A stretch of DNA of 64,000 nucleotides from Asparagus officinalis (GCF_001876935.1 NC_033803.1:54750068-54814067), one strand, 5' to 3'; numbered from the stretch's first letter, positions 41,369 through 53,714 are shown. Numbers and translations are program-made. Notes: generated by a model from the sequence alone, not told the origin.

Positions 41369-43430
41369 AATCAGGGCAGTACTATCAAAATGTAGCTACC
41401 CTAAGACCGCACCACGGAAGGTCTTAGTATTCGAAAGGATCTCTACTAAAGTGTCCAAACCTAAGCTAAGGGGATTCCATAAATGAAGATCAACCAGTCA
41501 AATTAATGAATTCCCAAAGGTCACTATCAACATGACCGATAAGGGGAAGTCATATCGATGTTTTAGTCCTAATCCTTTCCCCAGAACATCTCAGCGTCTC
41601 ACTTGGCTACGGTCCGGGACCATCAGACCTAGACCGAGTAGACGGTGATCTTCATATGATGAGACATTAGATACAAGCTACGCAGTTGATTCTGAAAACA
41701 CCGTGTCTAGTACGGGGCGATCTCGAGAGGCATTCATGATCAATACTGAGCAGATAGCTCAGCTCCTTCAAGAAGCCTTGGCTAAGCAGAAGGAGGATTT
41801 CAAAATTGAGATGGAAATGGCCGTACAACGAGTCAAAGATTTACATACCCTGCAGCTCCAAGAGTTTTCAAATCAGCATAGTGAATCTAGTCGTCGCCAC
41901 ACTAGTAATCAGGTAGATAATGACTCAGAGGTTGAGGAGAATATCGATGTCGATACCCCTCCTGATGACAAAAATGCTAGGAATGGCCCCACCAACAATA
42001 CCAACATTGGTGGTGGCCCCACCATTTCTCTTCAAAGTCACCCGGAGATGTAGGTGAAGAATTGAAAATGAAAGACCCCGAAAGCAATATCAATGTATTG
42101 GTGTCTGCTCAAGAGGTGAAGAAGACAAGTATTCTATGTCCTTATCCAAGGGAGTGGGAATTGATTTCGTATCCGGTAAAGTTTAACCTGATTAACTTCA
42201 CGCCGTTCGACGGAAGGGGTTCGCCCACTCAACACTTAATTTACTTCAAGTCCCACTTATAGGTCATTTCAGGTAATGAACCTCTGATGGTATGATCATT
42301 CGTGGGGACTCTTAGTGCGGCCATCTTCGACTGGTACCACCATCTCAAGCCGGGAAGTATTAACAGCTGGGATGACATGGAGAGCATGTTTCTCATAAAC
42401 TTCTTTGATGATGACACGGAGGTGTCAATCCGAACACTATTTGATAAGAGACAAAAAAACGGAGAATAAGTCAAAAACTTTGTCAAGCGCTTTTGGAATA
42501 AGGTGATGAACTACCGAGATCTGGTCACGAAGGAATTCATCCTCCTAACATGTCATAACAACCTTTCCTTGGATGTGCTAGAAGCTATGGACGTCGCACC
42601 ATCCAAGACTTGAAAAGAGTTGAAAGTACGCGGGGAGCAATCTGAACGCTTTCTTAAAAGGAAGAAAGCTGAAAGAGGTCAACCAGCGACTACTACTCCA
42701 AACCAAAACTTCACCCCTTGTGGCAAAGGGAAGGCACAAGTGAATGTGGTAGAGACAAATCAAACACTCCAATTGTAACAACAGCCACAACAACAAGAAC
42801 CCAAGTAGCAATCGCCTAAATGGCAGCAACAATCTTCATGGCAACAGAAGGCTTCTGAGCCAAAGTTCCCTAAGGAATACTATTTTAAGACGAGGTCCCG
42901 GGTATCTTCAAATACCTGTTATAAAACAACAAGATCAAGGTACCTCCAATCACCGATCATAAGGAATCTAAGAAAACTATAGATCCACAGTACTACGCAT
43001 TCCACAGAGTAGTTCATTATCCCACCTATACGTTCTATACTCTCAAGGACAAAATTTAAGCCTTGATTGACGTTAGGATTATCATCGCAACGCAACCCAC
43101 AGAAAAGAAAGTGTGTGCAAACATAGTGAGTATTAGTTTTGACTCTATCCCCCTCACGTGATTTCAACCAGAACATGAGACAAAAGTAGGGATGAGGACA
43201 ATTAATGAGGATCCTCACGGATAAAGCAAGAAAGTACTAGTACCATACATGGCTCCCAACGGTGAAATTCTTTAGGTTCATCCTAATCTACTTCAAGATG
43301 AGCAATGGACTAGATCCTCCACCAAGAAGGAGTCCAAGTCCAAAGGAAACTGGAAATCTTTTCATTCCACTACAGCTATACCAAAAAAATTGATGAAGGA
43401 ATCCCTACCATCCCACCTTTCGATGATGAG
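41369..43430 (+). pseudogene. gag: Unit 1 gag of element I
   Basis: Coiled coil with TEQIAQLLQEALAKQKEDFKIEMEMAVQRVKDLHTLQLQEF (41740-41870), CPYPREWELISYPVKFNLINFTPFDGRGSPTQHLIYFKSHL (42140-42260), FDWYHHLKPGSINSWDDMESMFLINFFDDDTEVSI (42330-42430), NNLSLDVLEAMDVAPS and RGEQSERFLKRKKAERGQP. Knuckle at about 42970-43030 reads YYAFHRVVHYPTYTF: both Cys are replaced, so zinc binding is lost. Stops at 42260, 42294 and 42468, and more after 42770. Confidence 0.8.
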
Positions 43431-43733
43431 CATGAAGCTTTTGCTATCAGCGAAAAATCGGCCTTTGCTACTAGAAGTGGAAACAAATATCGGTTCGACT
43501 ATTCCAAGGTGACCAATCAGTCAGCTAAGCAAGGGGTGGTTACGACCACTCCTAATCCTTGTAAAGGAACTTTTCGGTAGTAGTCAACCCCTAAATAAAA
43601 GGAGAGTACAACCAAGTAGAAAGATAAGGAGCCCCAGCATTAAGAGGTTCACAACCCGAAGCAGTCTCAATTCAATCGCCCGATCGGAGGAGACAAAACG
43701 GGGAATTCGAACTCTCCATACCGCTTCGATGTT

Positions 43734-44333
43734 ATGGCTCAAATGGCCAACATCCTGACAAGGATAACTCTATATGAGTTATTGCATCTGTCCAAAGACA
43801 CTAAAGAAGCCCTGCAAGAAGGCCTCGTTGATTCTGATGTATTCCTCACCCAGATCGAACCGATCCTTGAAGAACCAGAGTCATCGACTCAACATTGTAA
43901 CCTCACGGTCAAACTATTCCCGTGTGTCAATTTCACCCAGGAGGACATGCAAGTAAGGAATTCAAAGCACGACAGACCATTGTATTTCACCGTATACATC
44001 GGATCCAACATTGTTAACTCGATCCAAGTCGATCCGGGTTCCGCTGTTAGCATCATGCCACTCCGATTGATGTATAATCTCGGAATCCCTGCCAACAAGT
44101 TGGCTTTGATAGGTACTGTTATCTATGGATTCAATACCAGTGGGTCAAGACCATTGGGTAAAATCCGAGTGAAAAGCCAACTTGGGGATTTAAGGTCTGA
44201 AGTCACATGTTATGTGATTGACGTAGAGACCTCCTATAACTTACTTTTGGGTCGACCCTGGATCCATGGTAACCTGATAGTTCCCTCTACCCTCCTCCAA
44301 TTTCTTAAATATGTACACACTAATAATGAGGTT
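43734..44333 (+). pseudogene. pro: Unit 1 protease of element I
   Basis: The best-preserved protease region: 200 codons without a stop. VYIGSNIVNSIQVDPGSAVSIMPLRLMYNLGI holds the active-site Asp (DPGS in place of the usual DSG/DTG), then GTVIYGFNTSGSRPLGKIRV and NLLLGRPWIHGNLIVPSTL (second half, with the hydrophobic-Gly pair LLG). Begins MAQMANILTRITLYELLHLSKDTKEAL, a short helical lead. It would process Gag-Pol. Isolated by stops on both sides. Confidence 0.8.
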
Positions 44334-45284
44334 TAGACGGTGATCGCGGATAAGTAACCATTTAAGGGATTGGAAAACTATTTTACTAATTCCCTTCTTT
44401 ATGGTGCAGAATCCAACACTGAACCATTGATCCAAGGCACAGACAACGAATAAGAAGCTGATACTGAGGCTGGGATTAATAATAACGGAGCTTTTGTAAT
44501 AAATGATATTGTACCCTTTATAATAAGTCTTGACGGTGGAGAATCGTCAGGCGGTAGATGTAATTGGCAACTTGCCCAAGAAGCAATAAAAGACGATTTA
44601 GAGTACTCACCTTCTCTTGATGAGCTAATGAAGGGATTATATGATGATCCCGATTTACACATCCCGCTCCTATCATCTTACGTGACGAAGAAGCATATTC
44701 AAGACTCTTTCAGAACGACCATTGTCTTTGTGCCAAGAAAAAGGGTCAGAAAGAGATAATGTACGGTAAAGGCGAGATGTCTCCAATGCCGGACCATTTT
44801 GCGAGAGATGATAATGATGATGAAAAACCTGGTCCTCACCTATCCAAATAGAGTCCAGAAGCACGTAAACTCATAAAGAAATAGGGATACAATCTTGCAA
44901 TTAGAGAAGGACTTTGCTTCAGTCGAGGTCCTCGAGTTCCGACTAAGGCCGCTTACTTCCCAAAAGGAAAACCTGATAATTACTATGCACACGGAAGGGG
45001 CTTAGGTTATTTCTCCTCATCCGATGATGAATGTTTCTGCCAAATCAGAGACCAACCAGCCAATTCAAGTAAGGACAGAGACTCATTTGATTCTTCAAAA
45101 TTAGGATTCTGATGTCAGCATCAGAGAGGTGTTCAATGGGTTTATGTCGAACATGGCCACAATCGATCCTACCATAATGGCGGAAGATGATCAACTGCCA
45201 TCTTAGGAAGACCCATGGATCCACCACCTAAATATCCAATATGATGACCGGTTCGAACAAAGAGAACCTCCCACCGAAGATAAA
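44334..45284 (+). pseudogene. Unit 1 acidic linker between PR and RT
   Basis: Contains LENYFTNSLLYGAES, SLDELMKGLYDDPDLHIPLLSS (44600-44685), FGRGPRVP-like 'FSRGPRVPTKAAYFPKG' (44910-44970) and GYFSSSDDECFCQI. Homologous in C and in units 2 and 3. No enzyme motif. Confidence 0.6.
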
Positions 45285-46135
45285 GTGGTCCAGGTAATCA
45301 TGGTCGACGAAGCCAACCCGAAACCAATATTTGTAAGTGATAGCCTTTCACCAGACAAGAAGGAAGAGTTAGTTGCTCTCATCAGAGAGTATATCAATGT
45401 TTTTTCCTGGAACTATGAAGACATGTCAGGACTTGATCAAAATGTGTCAATGCATCATCTCAACATCAAAACATATGCCAAACCCATCAAGCAATAGCAA
45501 AGACGGTTTCGTCTGTAGATTTTGGAGGCAATTGAGGCTGAAGTCAAAAAGCTGATCGATTCAGGCTTTGTCCGAGAAGAGCAACATCCTGATTAGCTTG
45601 CGAACATAGTTCTAGTTCTGAAGAAGAGTGGGAAGATCAGGATCTGCATTTATTTTAGAGACCTGAACACCGCATGCCTCTAAAACAACTTTCCTCTCCC
45701 TATCACAGATAATCAAATCAAGATGTATCTAGATAATGAGAAATATACCGCCTTCAGAATACCTCTCGGTATCTTCTACTATACAGTCATGCCCTTTGAT
45801 TTGAAAAATGCAGGTGCTACGTACCAATGAGTGGTGACGAAGATTTTCCAGCAACATCTCGGGAAGATTGTCGAATGCTTGATGATTTGGTCATTAAAAA
45901 CTGTAACAAAGATGACCACATTAAAGACTTGAGGACAACGTTTGACCTCATGCGAAGTCATCAATTGAAGATGAACCCTACCAAGTCTTTCCTCAGAATG
46001 TCTAGCGGCAAATTTCCTGGGTTCGTTGTAACCACGAAGGGCATCCATATTGACCCTAACAAAGTGAAAGTAATAAATGATTTGCAACCCTCGAAAAACC
46101 TCAAGGAACTCAGGGGACTACAAGGACGATTGGCT
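45285..46135 (+). pseudogene. pol: Unit 1 reverse transcriptase, catalytic motifs lost
   Basis: VALIREYINVFSWNYEDMSGL, AEVKKLIDSGFVREEQHPD, LKKSGKIRICIYFRDLNTACL, VMPFDLKNAGATYQ. Between ITD and NQIKMYL, 63 bases present in unit 2 (52193-52255) are missing; they encode RMSFMDGFSRY with the first catalytic Asp. At the second site the expected YIDD is also broken: 45873-45890 reads ECLMIW because about four bases are gone, a lesion shared with unit 2. Cannot be active. Confidence 0.8.
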
Positions 46136-46680
46136 TACATACGGAGATTTATCTCAAACCTGTCTGGGAAATGTCAACCATTCTCGAAGCTCACAAAGAA
46201 GGGCGTATCTTTTATCTGAGACGATGCCTGTCAGAAGGTATTTGATGATATCAAGGCATATCTCTCAAACCCTCCTGCTCTCGTAGCACCGAAGTTGGGT
46301 AAAATGTTCTTGATTTACATCATGGTAATGAACCACTCGTTAATTGCTTTACTTGCACAAGACGATGACAATGGTCACGAGCAAGCAATATATTACCTAA
46401 GTCGAACTTTGGTAGGTGCCGAATCTCGATACCCAATAATCGAAAAGGAATGTCTCGTGTTGGTGTTCGCTATCTAGAAGATGCAACATTACCTCGTCAG
46501 GCAGACGATTTACATCATCTCGAATGTTAATCCAGTTCGAGTGTTCATGAAAAAATCGGCCTCCATGAATTGGTGATTTACAAAATGGGCCTTCCTTCTA
46601 TCCTAATACGACTTGCATTTCAAGTAACAGAATTCAGTTAAAGGATAGGCAATTTGTGATCTTCTAGCGACTAACCCTAT
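46136..46680 (+). pseudogene. pol: Unit 1 first RNase H region
   Basis: YIRRFISNLSGKCQPFSKLTKKGVSFI, FLIYIMVMNHSLIALLAQDDDNGHEQAIYYLSRTLVGAESRYPIIEKECLVLVFAI, then stop and MQHYLVRQTIYII. NHS in place of the catalytic Asp, as in C and unit 2. Confidence 0.75.
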
Positions 46681-46739
46681 AGCAAATACAGCCGAATTAT
46701 ATGAAGATTTACTCGATGAAACCCACGAAGTCAACACCA

Positions 46740-47169
46740 CCTTGCATTAATAGGTATGGCAATTGTACTTCTACAGGGCTTCCCGAGCGACCAATACGGC
46801 AAGCGCTCCTGGTAATTCTAGAATTTATGCTGAAGTCGGAGTTGTCCTATTTTCCCCGGAGAAGCATGTGATACCCTGAACTTATTCATTGATACGGAGG
46901 TGTTCCAATAATGTAGCTGAATATAACACGCTGCTCATTAGACTAAGTTTCGCCAAAGAGATGATGGTCGGATACCTTGAAGCTTTTGGAGATTCCCAAC
47001 TAGTAGTCAACAAAATACTCGGAGAGTATGAAGTTAGAAATTAGAGCTTGATTCCATACCATAAGACAGCCGTTGAGATGGCAGACTCGTTTGAAGGATT
47101 CTACATCAAGTAGGTCCTACATCTCCAATATACGTATGCAGACGCACTAGAAACATTAGCAGTATCTCT
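46740..47169 (+). pseudogene. pol: Unit 1 archaeal-type RNase H
   Basis: LYFYRASRATNTASAP (the catalytic Asp of FDG has become Tyr), SNNVAEYNTLLIRLSFAKE (Glu), FGDSQLVVNKILGEYEV (Asp), TYADALETLAVSL (last Asp). Ends abruptly in AVSL at 47169, where the filler begins. Confidence 0.78.
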
Positions 47170-47840
47170 GCGTGAGCTTGGAATGGAAACCAGGGAACAA
47201 CTAATGATGATGAAATTAGAAAATGATAAGAAAAAGTTAGATCAACGGGCTGTACAATTAGAACAGCGCAATCAACTCTTGGCTCAACAATGTGCGCAAT
47301 TTCGTCTTGAGCATGATCGTGAGGATAGAGAAATATTATCAATTGATTTGAGTAAGGTTGCTGATGTAAGGGAACATGCATTTTTTGACAGGAAAAACAA
47401 GAAATCATTAGCAGAAATAGCGGTTATTTTCAATATGATACTTCAACTCATGTTTCAGGAGGAACTAGATATTAGGGTCCGTTAGGGTATCAGTACGGCA
47501 CCGGTAGCTATGGAAAAGACCTACCGAAATTTTAGATTGTTGTTACCATATTTTATTTATATAATGTAATTTCTGTATTTCTAAATATATTTCCTTTAGG
47601 GCGGGTTATGTAGATCCCCACATATTTATTTAGTATCATAATATTTTTATTTTATTATATTAAAATAAACAAATTAAAAAACAACTCTAAAAATATTTAA
47701 TATTAATCTCATTTAAAATGTTTCGGCGAGACGATTCTAAAGATATAATAACATCATTAGTTTGTTAATGATAGATTAATTCATATAAATATAGAGGGCA
47801 CCATTGGAGCACAATTTTTACAAATCCTCTATATTTGAGG
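47170..47840 (+). pseudogene. Filler 1: coiled-coil C-terminus of a PIF/Harbinger-associated or NAM-like protein plus 3' flank
   Basis: Continues the frame as RELGMETREQLMMMKLENDKKKLDQ..., then QLEQRNQLLAQQ, FRLEHDREDREILSIDLSKV and REHAFFDRKNKKS, ending in disturbed frame near 47530. Then 300 bp of AT-rich sequence and an 11-bp inverted repeat (AAATATAGAGG/CCTCTATATTT, about 47787-47838) around GCACCATTGGAGC. The coiled coil with 'REDREILSIDLSK' recalls C-termini of Myb/NAM-associated proteins found with PIF/Harbinger elements, and CACCATTGGAG recalls their terminal repeats; both are from memory and unproven. Unit 3 lacks this block at the equivalent place (about 58668), so it is foreign. 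Confidence 0.55.
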
Positions 47841-50160
47841 AATCAGAGCAGTAATATCAGAATGTAGCTCCTCTAAGACCGCTACACGTAAGGTCTCAGT
47901 ATTCGAAAGGATCTCTAGTGAAGTGTCCAAACCTAAGCCAAGGGGATTCCATAAAAGAAGATCAACCAGTCAAATTGACAAATTCCCGGAGGTCACTACC
48001 AACATGACCGATAAGGGGAAGTCAGCTTGATGTTTTTGTCCTGATCCATTCCCCTGAACATCGTAGCGTCTCACTTGGCTATGATCCGGGACCATCAGAC
48101 CTAGACCGAGTAGAGGACGATCTACAGATGATGAGACATCAGATACATGCTACGCATTTAATTCTGACAACATCGTTTCTTGTACCGGGCGATCTCGAGA
48201 GGCGTTCATGATCACTACTGAGCAGATGGCTCAGCTCCTTCAAGAAGCCTTGGCTAAGGAGAAGGAGGATTTCAAAATTGAGATGGAAATGGCTGTACAA
48301 TGAGTCAAAGATTTACATACCCTACAACTCCAAGAGTTGTCAAATCACCAGAGTGAAATCCAGTCATCGCAACACTACTAATCAGGTAGATAGCGACTCA
48401 GAGATCAAGGAGACTATCGATGCCAATACCCCTCCCGATGACAAAAATGCAAGGGGTGGCCCCACCAACAATACCAACACTGGTGGTGGCCCTACTATTT
48501 CTCTTCTAAGTTGCCCAGAGAAAGATGCAGGCGAAAAACTAAAGATGAAAGACTTCGAAAGAAATATCAATGTTTTGATGTCTACTCAAGAGGTAAAGAA
48601 GACTAGCATTCTGTGTCCTTATCCGAGGGAGTTGGAATCAATTCTGTATCCGGCAAAGTTTAACCTTATTAACTTCACGTCGTTCGACGGAAGTGGTTCG
48701 CCCACTCAACACTTATTTTACTTTAAGTCCCACTTATGGGTCATTTCAAGTAATGAACCTCTGATGGTATGATCATTCGTAGGGACTCTTCGTGCGGCCA
48801 ACTTCGCATGGTACCACCATCTTAAGCCGGGAAGTATTAATAGCTGGAATGACATGGAGAGCATGTTTCTCATGAGCTTCTTCGATGATGACACAGAGGT
48901 GTCAATCGGGACACTATTTGATGAGAAAACAAATAAACGGAGAATCAGTCGAAAACTTCGTCAAGCGCTTTTGGAATAAGGCAATGAACTACCGAGATCC
49001 GGTCACGAAGGAATTCATCATCCAAACATATCATAACAACCTTTCCTTGGATGTGCTAGAAGCTACGTACATCGCACCATCCAAGACTTGGAAAGAGTTG
49101 AAAGTACGCGGGGAGAATGCTGAATGCTTTCTCAAAAGGAAGAAAGTTGAAAGAGGTCAACTAACGACTACTGCTCAAAACCAAAACTTCACCCCTTATG
49201 GTAAAGAGAAGGCACAGGTGAATACGGTGGAGACAAATCAAGCACTCTAATTGCAACAACAGCCACAACAACAAGCACCCAAGCAGCAATCGCCTCAATG
49301 GTAGCAACAACCTCCATGGCAATAGAAGGCTTCTGAGTCAAAGTTCCCTAAAGAATACTATTTCAAAGAAGACGAGTTCCTGGGTATCTTCAAATACCTA
49401 TTAGAAAATAACAAGATCAAGCTACCTCCAATCACCGATCACAAGGAAGCTAAGAAAACTATAGATCTACGGTACTACGCGTTCCACAGAGCAGCTCATC
49501 ATCCCACCAAGACGTGCTATGCTCTCAAAGACAAAATTCAAGCCTTGATTGACGTTATGATTATCACTGCAAAGCAATCCAAGGAAAAGAAAGTGTGTGC
49601 AAACATAGTGAGTATTAGTTTTGGCTCTATTCCCCTCACTTGGTTTCAACCAAAACATGAAACAAAAGTAGGGATGAGGACTGTTAATGAGGATCCTCAC
49701 AGACAATGCCAGAAAGTACTAGTACCACACATGGCTACTAATGGTGAAACGCTTTGGGTTCATCCTGAGCTACTTCAAGTTGAGCAATAGACAGGATCCT
49801 CCTCCAACAAGGAGTCCAAGTCTTAAGGAAAGGGGAAATCTCATCGTTCCACTATAGCTATTTTGGAACAAAATGATGAAGGAATCCCTACCTTCCCACC
49901 TTTTGATGATGAGCATGAAGCTTTTGTTATAAGCGAAGAACCTGTCTTTGCTACTAGAAGTGGAAACGAATATCGGTTCGACTATTCCAAGGTGACCAAT
50001 CAGTCAGCTAAGCAAGGGGTGGTTACGACCACTCCTAATCCTTCTAAAGGAACTTCTCGGTAGCAGTCAACCGCTAAACAAAAGGAGAGTATAGCCAAGT
50101 AGAAAGATAAGGAGCCCCAACATCAAGAGATTCACAACCCGAAGTAGTCTCAATTCAATC
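47841..50160 (+). pseudogene. gag: Unit 2 gag of element I
   Basis: Begins inside the Gag start region (AATCAGAGCAG = 41369 of unit 1), with no LTR or N-terminal extension before it. SILCPYPRELESILYPAKFNLINFTSFDGSGSPTQHLFYFKSHLW (48610-48740), WYHHLKPGSINSWNDMESMF (48810-48870), VKRFWNKAMNYRDPVTKEFIIQTYHNNLSLDVLEA (48960-49065), a knuckle YYAFHRAAHHPTKTC (49473-49517, first Cys lost) and ANIVSISFGSIPLTWFQP. Several stops and at least one shift near 48930. Confidence 0.8.
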
Positions 50161-50216
50161 GCCCGATTGGAGGAGACAAACCGGGGAATTCGAACTCTCC
50201 ATACCGCTTCGATGTT

Positions 50217-50819
50217 ATGGCTCAAATGGCCAACATCCTGACAAGGATAACTCTATATGAGTTATTGCATCTGTCCAAAGACACTAAAGAAGCCCTGCAA
50301 GAAGGCCTCGTTGATTCTGATGTATTCCTCACCCAGATCGAACCGATCCTTGAAGAACCAGAGTCATCGACTCAACATTGTAACCTCATGGCCAAACTAT
50401 CCCCGTGTGTCACTTTCACCTACGAGGACATGCAAGTAAGGAATTTGAAGCACGACAGACCGTTGTATTTCACCGTATACATCGGATCCAACATTGTTAA
50501 CTGGATCCAAGTCGATCCGGGTTCCGCTATCAGCATCATGCCACTCTGATAGATGTATAATCTCGGAATCCCTACCAACAAGTTAGCTTCGACATGCACT
50601 ATTATCTACGGATTCAATACTAGTGGGTCCAGACAATTGGGTAAAATCCGAGTGAAATGCCAACTTGGGGTTTTAAGGTCTGAAGTCACATATTATGTGA
50701 TCAACGTAGAGACCTTCTATAACTTACTTTTTTGTCGACCCTAGATCCATGGTAACCTTATAGTTCCCTCTACCCTCCACCAGTGTCTTAAATATGTAGA
50801 CACTAATAATAAGGTTAAG
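50217..50819 (+). pseudogene. pro: Unit 2 protease of element I
   Basis: Same as unit 1, with VDPGSAISIMPL then a stop at 50547. It continues MYNLGIPTNKLASTCTIIYGFNTSGSRQLGKIRVKCQLGVLRSEVTYYVI. In LLFCRP the usual LLGRP Gly is lost. Confidence 0.78.
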
Positions 50820-51790
50820 ACGATGGTCGCGGATAAGGAACCGTTTAAGGTATTGGAAAACTATTTTACTGATTCCCTTCTTTATGGTACCGAGTCCGAC
50901 ACTGAACCATCGGCCCAAGGCACGGACAGCGGAGAAGAAGGTGATATCGAGGCTAGGATTGATTACAATAGAGGTTTTGTAATAAATGATATTGTATCTT
51001 CTATAATCAGTCTTGACGGTAGAGAATCGTCAGGCGGTAGTTGTAATTAGCAACTTACCGAAGAAGCAATAAATGACGATTTAGAGTACTTGCCTTCTCT
51101 TGATGAGCTAATGAAGGGATTATATGAGGATCCCAATTTACACATCCCGCTCCTATCATCTTGCATGATGAAGAAGCATATTCAAGACTCATTCAGAACG
51201 ACCATTGTCCTTCCTGCTAAGAAAAAGGGTCAGAAAGAGATAATGTACGGTAAATGCGAGATGTCTCTAATGCCAGACCATTTTGTGAGAGATGATAATG
51301 ATGATGAAAATCCTAGTCCTCACCTATCCAAATATAGTCCAGAAGCACGTAAACTCATAAAGAAATAGGGATACAATCTTGCACTTGGAGAAGGACTTTG
51401 CTTCGGTCGAGGTCCTCGAGTTCCGACTAAGGCCGCTTACTTCCCAAAAGGAAAATCTTATAATTACTATGCACACGGAAGGGGCTTAGGCTATATCTCC
51501 TCATCCGATGACGAATGTTTCTGCCAAATAGGAGACCGACCAGCCAATTCAAGTAAGGACAGAGACTCATTTGATTCTTCAAATTAGGATTCAGTTGTCA
51601 GTATCGGAGAGGTGTTCAAAGGGTTTAAGTCGAACATGGCCACAATCGATCCTACCATAATGGAGGAAGATGATCAACTACCAGTTGGGAAGACCCATGG
51701 ATCCACCATCTAAATACCCAATTTGATGACCAGTTCGAACAAAGAGAACCTCCCACTGAGGATAAAGTTGTCTAGGTAATCATGGTCGAC
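50820..51790 (+). pseudogene. Unit 2 acidic linker between PR and RT
   Basis: MVADKEPFKVLENYFTDSLLYGTESDTEPSAQGTDSGEEGDIEARIDYN, then SLDELMKGLYEDPNLHIPLLSS and IQDSFRTTIVLPAKKKGQKEIMYGK. Two open stretches, 50823-51050 and 51090-51368. Strongly acidic; role unknown. Confidence 0.62.
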
Positions 51791-52674
51791 GAAGCCAACC
51801 CGAAACCAATATTTATAAGTGATATCCTTCCACCAGACAAGAAAGAAGAGTTGGTTGCTCTCAACAGAGAGTATATCGATATTTTTGCCTAGAACTATGA
51901 AGACAAGCCCGGACTTGATCAAAATGTGGCAATGCATCATCTCAACATCAAAATAGATGCTAAACCCATCAAGTAACAGCAAAGACGGTTTCGTCTAGAG
52001 ATTTTGGAGGCAATTGAGGCTGGAGTCAAAAAGCTAATCGATTCAGGCTTCGTCCGAGAAGAGCAACATCCTGATTGGCTTGCGAACATCGTTCCAGTTC
52101 TAAAGAAGAATGGGAAGATCAGGATCTGTATTTATTTTAGAGACCTGAACACCGCATGTCTAAAAAACAACTTTCCTCTCCCTATCACAGATGTCATTAT
52201 TAACAACACGTGTGGATTCGAGAGAATGTCATTTATGGACGGATTCTCGAGATATAATCAAATCAAGATGTATCTAGATAATGAGAAACATACCGCCTAC
52301 AGAACACCTCTCGTCATCTTCTGCTATACAGTCATGCCCTTTGGCTTGAAAAATGCAGGTGCAACGTACCAACGAGCGATGATGAAGATTTTCCAAGAAC
52401 ATCTCTGAAAGACCGTTGAATGCTTGATGATTTGGTCGTTAAAAACCGCAACAAAGATAACCACATTAAAGACTTGAGGACAATGTTCGACCTCATGTGA
52501 AGTCATCAATTGAAGATGAACCCTACCAAGTCTTTCCTCAGAATGTCCAGCGGCAAATTCCTCGGGTTCGTTGTCACCATGAAGGGCATCCATATTGACC
52601 TCGGCAAAGTGAAAGTAATAAATGATTTGCAACCCCCGAAAAACCTCAAGGAACTTAGTGGACTACAAGGATGA
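51791..52674 (+). pseudogene. pol: Unit 2 reverse transcriptase
   Basis: The longest RT frame here: 52004-52408 open, with EAIEAGVKKLIDSGFVREEQHPDWLANIVPVLKKNGKIRICIYFRDLN, ERMSFMDGFSRYNQIKMYLDNEKHTAYRTPL (catalytic Asp kept), VMPFGLKNAGATYQRAMMKIFQEHL. A stop follows, and the YIDD site is destroyed (52418-52433, ECLMIW) as in unit 1. CVDFRDLN has become CIYFRDLN. Confidence 0.82.
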
Positions 52675-53230
52675 TTGGCTTACATACGGAGATTCATCTC
52701 AAACCTGTCCGGGAAATGTCAACCATTCTCGAAGCTCACAAAGAAGGGCGTATCTTTTATCTGGGACGATGCCTATCAGAAGGCATTTGATGATATAAAG
52801 GCATATCTCTCAAACCCTCATGTTCTCGTAGCACCAAAGTTAGGTAAAATGTTCTTGATTTACATCATGGTAATGAACCACTCGTTAATTTCTTTACTTG
52901 CACAAGATGATGACAATGGTCATGAGAAGGCAATATATTATCTAATTCGAACTTTGATAGGTGCCGAATCTCGGTACCCAATAATCAAAAAGGAATGTCT
53001 CGTGTTGGTGTTCGCTATCTAGAAGATGCAACATTACCTCATCAGGCAGACGATTTACATCATCTTGAATGTTAATCCAGTTCGAGTGTTCATGACAAAA
53101 TCGGCGTCCATGAATTGGCGATTAGCAAAATGGGCCCTCCTTCTATCCTAATATGACTTGCATTTCAAGCAACAAAATTTAGTTAAAGGATAAGTAATTT
53201 GTGATCTTCTGGCAGCCAACCCTATATCAG
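52675..53230 (+). pseudogene. pol: Unit 2 first RNase H region
   Basis: 115 open codons: AYIRRFISNLSGKCQPFSKLTKKGVSFIWDDAYQKAFDDIKAYL, FLIYIMVMNHSLISLLAQDDDNGHEKAIYYLIRTLIGAESRYPIIKKECLVLVFAI-stop, then VFMTKSASMNWRLAKWALLLS. NHS at the catalytic Asp position. Confidence 0.76.
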
Positions 53231-53289
53231 ATACAGTCGAATTATATAAAGATTTACCCGATGAAACCCACGAAGTCAACACCACCTTG

Positions 53290-53714
53290 CATCAATAGGT
53301 GTGGCAATTGTACTTCGACGGCGCTTCCCGAGCGACCAATACGGTAAGCGCTCCTGGAAATTCTAGAATTTTTGCAGAAGTAAGAGTTGTCATATTTTTC
53401 CCAGAGAAGCATGTGATACCCTGAGCCTATTTATAGATAGGGAGGTGTTTCAACAATGTAGTCGAATATAACACGCTTCTCATTGGGCTAAGTTTCACCA
53501 AAGAGATGAGGGTCGAATACCTTGAAGCTTTTGGAGATTCCTAACTAGTAGTCAACCAAATGAGCGGAGAGTACGTAGTTAGAAATTAGAGCTTGATTCC
53601 GTACCATAAGATGGCCGTTGAGATGGCAGACTCGTTTGAAGGATTCTATATCAAGTACGTCCCGTATCTCCAAAATGCGTATGCAGACGCACTGGCGAAA
53701 TTAGCAGTATCTCT
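53290..53714 (+). pseudogene. pol: Unit 2 archaeal-type RNase H
   Basis: WQLYFDGASRATNT (Asp kept), VVEYNTLLIGLSFTKE (Glu kept; A to V before it), FGDS, then stops, NAYADALAKLAVSL. Joins filler 2 in frame at 53714. Confidence 0.78.

Noticed and set aside
42578..42832. Leucine-rich minus-strand frame (84 codons), repeated at 55647-55898
   Set aside because: Antisense to the glutamine/asparagine-rich CAACAACAAGC part of gag, which produces Leu/Val-rich shadows in each unit.
47787..47838. Hairpin AAATATAGAGG/CCTCTATATTT as a transcription terminator
   Set aside because: Plant nuclear DNA; no T-run following, and the hairpin belongs to the filler block that resembles a transposon end.
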